DNA from: Mycoemilia scoparia
Lineage: Eukaryota > Kickxellomycota > Kickxellomycetes > Kickxellales > Kickxellaceae
Assembly: GCA_027575805.1 (NCBI GenBank)
Contig: JANBPU010000030.1
Coordinates: forward strand, 1 to 64,000
Length of the DNA: 64,000 nt
Direction: 5' to 3'
Position numbers and translations under genes: made by a program. Shown here piece after piece: positions 57,137-64,000 of this stretch. The notes under the pieces were generated by a model. It was not told where the DNA came from. It ran no database searches and saw nothing but the letters and a program-made list of their open reading frames with translations. Position 1 is the stretch's first letter. Every line of letters begins with the position of its first letter.

Positions 57137-60100
57137 CTAGGTGCTGCTCTGCCTTTTTATAACATACTCAGTAGTTCCTTCGTGGTGAGTAGAGAGCTTT
57201 GACTGGTCGGCCATTTGTAACCTTGGTGAAAGGCTGACAGATTCAGGGATCTTCTTTGTTGTCTCTGGCTGCGTAGTTTCCGCAATTGTGCCTGTCAAGG
57301 CTTCACTGTTTAATGGATCCAGATCTACATGATTATCTGAACCAGAAAAGGCAACATCAAGCGGAAGGTAAAATTGACGGGCTTCTCTTCTACTCTTGGA
57401 TTTGTTATTCAGAGATCCGTCACTGGCATTCGACCCGCTTCCGCTAGTACGATTATTCTTGTTTGGGCTATCAGCTCTTTCGGCAGTCAAGCTATTATAA
57501 GCAGCAGTGACACCATCTTCAGCACGATTTGGTGAAGTTGGGATGCTGTTTTTGCTGTTGATATTGTTGGCATTGAAATTTGATGGACCATTTATCATCG
57601 AAAATCTTGCCCTGCTCTTACGAATCTCTTGTGAAGTACTACGTGGCTTGGTTGGCGAGATTGGTGGAGAATCCCATCCGTTGCTGTTATCATCTCCGCC
57701 CTCAGTATTAGTAGCAACACGTGATGAATTTCTATCTTTACTAGTTTCTTTGGTGGACTGTGATGTAGCCAATGGTATAAAGTCAGTGTCTAGAAATATG
57801 TCTTGAGATGAAAGCTGAGCCGACATCTCAGTGGCAACCATATCCATGTCTAGAGTGGAGTTGATCAGGGAAGGTGAGAATCCCTGCTCTTCGAAAAAGG
57901 CCATAGTTGATGGGCTCAGCTGGTGAGAATGAAATTGGTTATTGTTATCGCCATTGCCTTCAGTATTGAGTTTCATTGACACCTTGCTCAGAGATTTTAC
58001 TTTTGGGTTGGCTGCTTTATTCAGACCATCGACACCACTAGGCCAAATCTCATAAGCATTTTCGATCAAGAAGCTTACGCACTGGTTTATGTAGGCCATA
58101 TCCATCAGCTCTTCTCCAGCACGTGACTTTGGCAAATGTAAGATATTTGGCGCAAAGACGACCGCAAGATTCTTGGAGTTCATTTTGTTGAACTCTGAGT
58201 ACTGGGTTACCAGGTTCAGATGGGTAAGCAGGTATACCAAGGTGCACTGATGAGGCACTGGCATCATGTTGCATGCTTCACGGTATCCATTGATGCGCTC
58301 TTCTCTGTTTTCTAGGCCTGTACTTCGGATCCAGTTGGGGTAAGCATCAAATGTCATTAGTGGATCGGGGAGGTCACGGAAATACTGTTTGACTATGCTG
58401 GTTATTGTCGTCACATCAATATCGGATGAAGCAATGGGCAGATGGTAGTTGCATGCACCAATAATTTTGGCTATATCTTGCTGGACATTCTTGATTTCAC
58501 TACTGGAGCCAGATTTTCGATACACGCCTTCCATTCTTATACCATACTTCTCTATGAATGCAATAGAAGAGCGGACCATCCATGGAATATCAATCTTCTC
58601 CCTTAGGGCTGAGGTTGTCAACGGAACCCCAAATATATCTATGCCTGGGTTTTGAGCCCCATTTGTTGTTGCTTGACTGTTTAGTGCATTACCAGTCCCA
58701 CCATATACATTGCTATTGTTGCTGTATGATGACTGGTAGTCTATTCCTGGGCAAGTAAGTGGAACCAAGGCTGCGCACTTGGTGTGGCAATTATAGCTGC
58801 AGGCCTTGCACCGGAGGTCTCTGGTGTTGATGCCCCATATCTTTTCTCCACAAGCATCACACCTCGTCGGTTTGAGGAATGCTTGTAGCTGGAACATGTG
58901 TGGCCGTCCTGCTTGTTGCTGGCCATTGTTGCCATCGTTGTTGTTGATACCTGGAAATCCCGAGTTGCCAGCTCTGTGAGGATTTGCTATATTTGAAATG
59001 GGTTGAGGTTTGCCAATTGTTCTCCCAGTAGATCCTGAGCCTGCAGGTGTTCCGCTTGGCATCCTTGGATGCCCATGATTATGGCTACTACCATTAAAGA
59101 GCCAGTTGAAGCGCTTGCCAACAGGTTTAGGTACGATGGGGGTGATGACGCCATCTTCACCGTCAGAGTTTTCTGGCTCGGATGGTAGAGAATTTGACGA
59201 CTTAACATGGCGCAGCTTCTTTCCAGGAACGGGTATGTGAAGGGTGTCTGGCAAGGGGATTGAGGGTAGATTTGGTACGCCGCTTCCACCATAATGGGTC
59301 CTGCCTTCACTCTTTGGTGCTACTGGTGGACGCCCTGAGTCAAGCTTGATGTTTGCGGATAGTGAGCCACCTCTTTCACGACCAAGTGTTGTATTTACTG
59401 AAAGTGTTGGAAGTGAACTGTCTTGTGAGGCTCTCCCAGATTTGATGTCCTGTGGAAATGGTAGTGTTGAGGTGCTTGAACCTGGCCCGCCAGCGCTCTT
59501 TTTCAGCTGGGCAATCTCAACCTTGAGTTTTTCTATTAGTTCCTCCTGATCATTACTTCGGTCAATATTCTTCTTGAGCTGAGCCTGAACTTCAGACAGG
59601 CTGTCGGCAGCACTTTCATACATGGTCTTTAATATGTTATAGTTTGTTTTGACCTGATCAAGATGGTTCTGTGTGATCACAAGTTCCTGTCTTAGCTGCT
59701 CTGCAGTCGCAGACATAAGCCACTTTTCGCCATCATCATCATCAGCACCTTTATCGGCATCGGCATCGGCATCATTGCCTTTGGAGTCGACCTTTACAAA
59801 CTCCTGGCTTGAAAAGAGCACGCCCTGCGTGTCTTTGTTTACCTTTTCATCATTTAGACGCAGTGATGTACGAGTATAGCGCATGGCCATAGCATCAAAA
59901 CTGTCAAATACCGATGTATCGACATCGAAGTGGAACGATGGAAATCGTGGTGCTGGGAGAATTGTAGAAGTGCTACCAAAATCTTGACTACGCTGTTGCA
60001 CCATAGCAGCATCAGAGCCCGTGCCTTGAGCAGATGCATCGCCTCGTCTACTCGAACGGCTAAATGAACGGTGATGGTGATGATGACCCGAAGAATCTGT

Positions 60101-61655
60101 AGGATTGGTAAAAAAGCTTCGCAAAAACCCGTTTTCCTTTTTCTCACGAGTAGAGTGCGATGTGCTTAGACCAGCAGTGTACTTGCCAAGTGACTCACTG
60201 GATCTGGCACCGATATTGCTGCTGGAGTGAGAACGTTCGTGGGGTGATGAGGAAGTGCGGTGCGGCTTAAAAGATTGTTGGAAAAACATATACATACAGA
60301 TGTTAGTGAGTGGGTGGGTGAGTGAAGGGGGGTTGGAGTATGATAAATTAAAGTATATGTGGAAATAACAGGAATAAGATGATGCGACAATAACAATAAA
60401 AAGAAAGATATGCGATGAGATGAGATGAGGTGCTTACATGGTGGACGATATTGTTATCTTGAGGAATGGAAGGCAGTGCCTTATTAAGGAGAATTTGCTC
60501 TTTTTGCTTTCGAGAGGCCTTTTTGCGCTCGCGGCGCTCAGAGTAACACTGTACACAATAAATTGTGCCCTATTGGATTCAGAATGTTGTATTTAATGTG
60601 GGTTAGAGGCGTGGTGTGGGGAAGTCATTGGGCAAACAGTAGTAGAGATTTACCTGACTAGTCTTTGCAAACGATTTGCCCTGAATGCGCTTCTTACACT
60701 GAGCACAGCGGAAGCACTCCGAGTGATATGTACCCTCAACTATAATTGCATTGAAGCACAACAGCATTGCCAAGATTAGTTACATGGACGCATTAACATC
60801 CCCGCACTACTATCGCTACTACTATGAGTTCTTTTTAATTATGTTGTGTGCTGCTAGTGCTAAGGCCTTCTCTTGTTCTGTGCCAAGAGTAAAAAGCAGA
60901 CAAGCTGTTGTCTAGAAAAACACCACAGACAGGCCTTTTCCCTCTTCTTCTTCTTCTTCCCTCTGCCCCAGTCCTTTGTAGAAATAGATAATATATATTT
61001 TTATAATTTTTTAGTACTTACCAGTAAATATAGCTTCATCGTAGATCAGCTGTTTGCACAGTGAGCAGCAATATGAACAATCCTGGCAAATGGGTTTTCC
61101 CTCGGCTAGGAACAAAAGGCTGGCATCAGACTGAATAAGGTTATCACAGTTACTGCACCGGAAACTAAAATGAATAAAAGGCAAATAAATATACACGCAT
61201 ACACATATTAGTATAGCAAAACGAGATGATGATAGGGACTACTGCCGTATATCAAGACAATATACAAGCATACTGATACACACGCATATAAAAATACGCG
61301 GCAAGAATAAATTCCGTCACATTCGAGAGTGGCTCAACATTGCGCATATACAGGGTATAATCGCAATTAGATGCATCGCTCTTTGGGCTTACCATTCAAT
61401 ATGCCATACGCCATCAGCAAATCGAATTGCTTTACCTCCTTCAAGTCCTTTCAAACAACCAGAGCATTTTGGAAAAGGCTTGGTCTCTGAATTGGCTGTT
61501 CCAGTTGGTGCTGTGTTCGTTTGTGTGTTTGTTGTGGTTTGTTCGGTCTGTCCATTTATCTTGTCATTTGGATTTGCTTCAACAGAACGCTGGGTTGAAG
61601 AGGAAGACCTTACAATACCTCCTCCCCCACTCCCGCTCCCGCCTTCTTCGGACAT
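57137..61655 (-). CDS. LIM-LIM-coiled coil-C1-RhoGAP protein
   Basis: Exons 61655-61393, 61164-61022, 60739-60654, 60569-60438 and 60265-57137 give 1250 residues. Splicing rebuilds two LIM domains: CSGC (Cys64) with HIEC-FRCSNC across intron 1, then CSLC with TYHSECFRCAQC across intron 2 and YCVQC across intron 3. A basic helix ERRERKKASRKQKEQ follows. A coiled coil lies at about 390-465, a C1-type zinc domain at about 664-713 (CDACGEKIWG, CKACSYNCHTKC), and RhoGAP at about 753-940 with the arginine finger Arg791 in GVYRKSGS. LIM-RhoGAPs such as yeast Rga1/Rga2 switch off Cdc42 at polarity sites and in the pheromone pathway; LRG1-type members act on Rho1. Which GTPase is the target here is not decided by sequence. 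The tail is Ser/Asn-rich. Confidence 0.92.
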
Positions 61656-63097
61656 GGAAAAATAGCACTATGCAAGAATATTGAACAGCTGGCGTATACG
61701 TAGCTGAATGTACTCAGAGACCCTCCTTCCTCTTCTTCAATTCAGAACAGAGAATGCAGACGCCAGGTATGTGAAGCTAGGCGAGTATATTGTAGGATGG
61801 CAAAATAAGAACAAAGAAAGTATATAAATAGGTAGATAAAGTGAGCAAGAGAAATACGATTTATTATTGGGAACACAAAGCGTGAGCCAAAGTCAAAAAT
61901 AGACAAAGTGGTGATATTTGTGTCTGTATGTGAATGTATTTGTGGGGAATAGAAAGGCTGTAAGAGACGGAGAGAGACAAAGGGGAACTACTATTCTTAC
62001 TATAGAGGCAACCAAAAAAGAGAGAGAGGGAGAGAGAATGAGATGGGTTGGACATAAAGAGAGAAACTATCTTTGTGTATAACCAAGAAATACCATAAAA
62101 GGAGATGTGATGGTGGTGGTAGGTTGCAAGGATGGCGAACAGACACCAAAACGATAATGATGAAGGCAGGCGGGTTGTTCCTGGCACATCAATCAGTCTC
62201 ATAAGCCCGTTAAAGGGCAATGCCGTCTATAAAGCAACAACATCAAGGAGGAAAGGCTCCATACACACACTACCCAGCATGACAAGTCAACTTTGATAAT
62301 CTCAGTTTGTTGTAAATATAACTCTGTGTGAGAAAAATGGGATTGCTTAGAGCCAGTGAGTGAGTGGGTGAGTGGGAGACCACCAGCTAGACTGGGTGGG
62401 GATCCTAACCGGTTGGAACCCCAATGTGTGTGAAAGTCCAGACAACTATGACTTCAGTCATCCCATTCACGCACTCGTCTGGTCCTAATCACAACCTTGA
62501 GTTCAGACTTTCACTCAACACTGCTGCTCTCTTTCCGCCAGTTTGCCCAGTCAAAAAGCTGGACATTAACAAACCGAGGGTCCCTGAGCCTCCCAAGCAA
62601 GACAATAACCGGTTCGCGATTGCTTTTTGGGCAACGGCATTGTGGTTTTTGTGATCAGCCTTGATGGTTTTGGCTACCACCACAAGCTTTTTCTTCCTCT
62701 TCTGAGAAAGACCCACCATTATCTATACTGTTGTTGAGGTTGTAGTATCCAGTTCTCGGTTGTTTATAAATCGAACCTCTATTTTTATTTTCTCTTTCCT
62801 TTTTCCCAACTTGCTTTTGAGTGAGTAGGCGAGATCGGTCTGTAATCGAGACGACCAGCTACTGACTGTGTGTACGATCTTGGGGGGGGGGGGGTTTTTG
62901 TTGCCTGATAAGAGCGACCACCAATGACTGCCTATTGTCCATCTCCGATTATTCACTTTTGTATTTGTTTGTTTACTTTTATGTGTATCATTCGGCTATT
63001 ATTTAAATTCATACAAAACCTTGAAATTTACTATTAAAAAAAGTAAAAGTAATAATGAAAATGAGTGTCATATTATATATCTTTGCAAAGCTGCTTT
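61656..63097. other. Intergenic region, promoter of the RhoGAP gene
   Basis: A 1.4-kb spacer between two minus-strand genes. It contains GA-rich stretches (about 61960-62060), a G13 run at 62882-62894 and no supported gene. Short frames at 62424-62654 (+) and 62489-62956 (-) lack family resemblance. Confidence 0.5.
62882..62894. repeat. G13 homopolymer
   Basis: Thirteen consecutive G on the plus strand, unusual in an otherwise AT-rich spacer. It could be a length-variable microsatellite or partly a sequencing artefact. Confidence 0.8.
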
Positions 63098-63284
63098 TTA
63101 CATGTTTGGTGGTCTCTGCTGTTGTTGCTGTTGGTGTTGACGAAGCTGGTATTGCATAAACGCCGCCGCAAGTGATGGGTTATTCTGAAAAGATGCAGCA
63201 ATCTGACTAAAATTCTGGGGTAAATTTGCATGTTGCTGCTGTTGTTGAGGCTGATGTTGGGGTTGATGTTGCTGAGGCTGTTGA

Positions 63285-63319
<35 letters not shown>

Positions 63320-64000
63320 CTGTTGTTGTTGCTGTTGTTGTTGTGCTTGTTGCAGATACGTCCCTGCATTCTGTAGAGCACCCAGATTGAAGTTGTTTTG
63401 TTGGCCATTGGCCAAGAGCTGCTGAGCTAATAAGACTACAATGATAAAGCCATTTAGCAATCATATATTAGCATGAAGCACTTGTTTGTTTACAGGAACA
63501 ACATTTTCTAGAGTGTTTATACTTAAAGAGTATTGCTGCTTACCTTGATTTTGATTCATCCTTAATTGTTGCAATTGTTCTGGTGTAAACTGCATACCTC
63601 CTATCTGAACTGGATTGGCCTGTTGTTGTTGTTGTTGTTGTTGCTGCTGCTGCTGCTGCTGCTGTTGCTGTTGCTGGGCAAGATTTTGCATTGCTAAATG
63701 CGGCTGTGGTTGAGGTCTGACCGACAATCCAGGGCTACCACCTTGTTGGGCAAGAAGGTTCATCGCATTGACATTGCTAAAATGTGGGTTGGTGCCACTG
63801 GATTGTAGATTTAGCAGTGCTGGATGACTTGCTGCTTGTGATCCAAAGTGCTGTATCATATTGGCGAGAACTTGGCTGCTGGCACTTCCAGCGGCCAACT
63901 GGGGAAACTGATTTTGAAGTGCACTCAATAGGGCTTGTGATTGTTGCTGCTGTTGGTGTTGCTGCTGCTGCTGCTGCTGTTGTTGTTGTTGCTGCTGTAG
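63098..64000 (-). CDS. Gln-rich protein, C-terminal part (truncated by window end)
   Basis: The visible part is two exons, 64000-63544 and 63435-63098 (intron 63543-63436, GTAAGC...TGTAG, phase 1), encoding at least 264 residues with the N-terminus beyond the window. It is dominated by poly-Gln tracts written with both CAG and CAA, separated by segments such as SSQVLANMIQHFGSQAASHP, GGMQFTPEQLQQLRMNQNQ and NPSLAAAFMQYQLRQ, which look helical and slightly hydrophobic. It ends RPPNM. Such composition is common in fungal chromatin-remodelling and co-activator subunits, but I do not recognise the family. Without the upstream part no function can be given. Confidence 0.8.

Noticed and set aside
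9623..61655. Functional gene cluster linking STE12-like factor, MAPK phosphatase and RhoGAP
   Set aside because: The genes are spread over 60 kb among unrelated genes, with mixed strands; co-location is more simply chance.

Overview
The window is nuclear DNA of a filamentous or early-diverging fungus. Evidence: spliceosomal introns of about 80-250 bp with GTAAGT/GTATGT donors and TAG/CAG acceptors in most genes, several Zn2Cys6 transcription factors, a STE12-type regulator with C-terminal C2H2 fingers, long Gln/Asn/Ser-rich tails on regulators, and a compact tRNA-Gly. I cannot place it more finely from sequence alone; an early-diverging lineage is possible but is only a guess.

Layout. 1-253: 3' flank of the STE12-like gene with a truncated miniature element. 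254-3568 (-): STE12-like regulator. 3569-9622: 6 kb without a recognisable gene, holding degenerate dispersed repeats. 9623-13250 (+): rhodanese/tyrosine phosphatase with one intron. 13675-16727 (+): nine-exon Tcf25/Rqc1 protein. 17089-17989 (+): Yop1/REEP ER-shaping protein. 18531-18601 (+): tRNA-Gly(GCC). 18765-19520 (+): unrecognised 168-residue protein. 19802-38738: four Zn2Cys6 regulators in alternating orientation (-,+,-,+). 39116-51637 (+): giant Tom1/HUWE1-type HECT ligase of about 4039 residues. 52141-56096 (-): Ulp2/SENP6-7-type SUMO protease in seven exons. 57137-61655 (-): LIM-LIM-coiled coil-C1-RhoGAP protein in five exons. 63098-64000 (-): Gln-rich protein running off the window edge.

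The genes are independent eukaryotic transcription units, not an operon. Two loose themes recur: MAPK/Cdc42 polarity signalling (STE12-like factor, MAPK-type tyrosine phosphatase with a docking motif, LIM-RhoGAP) and ubiquitin/SUMO protein quality control (Tcf25/Rqc1, HECT ligase, SUMO protease). Adjacency may be chance.

Most unusual observations: (1) two of the four Zn2Cys6 genes each need a 13-nt microexon, at the same codon positions and phases of the regulatory domain; (2) five copies of a roughly 101-bp TIR element (MITE-like), four of them just downstream of genes and one abutting a stop codon; (3) a second dispersed repeat of about 150 bp in the gene-poor stretches. All intron coordinates were inferred by eye from splice consensus, phase and protein-family continuity and have no transcript support here.
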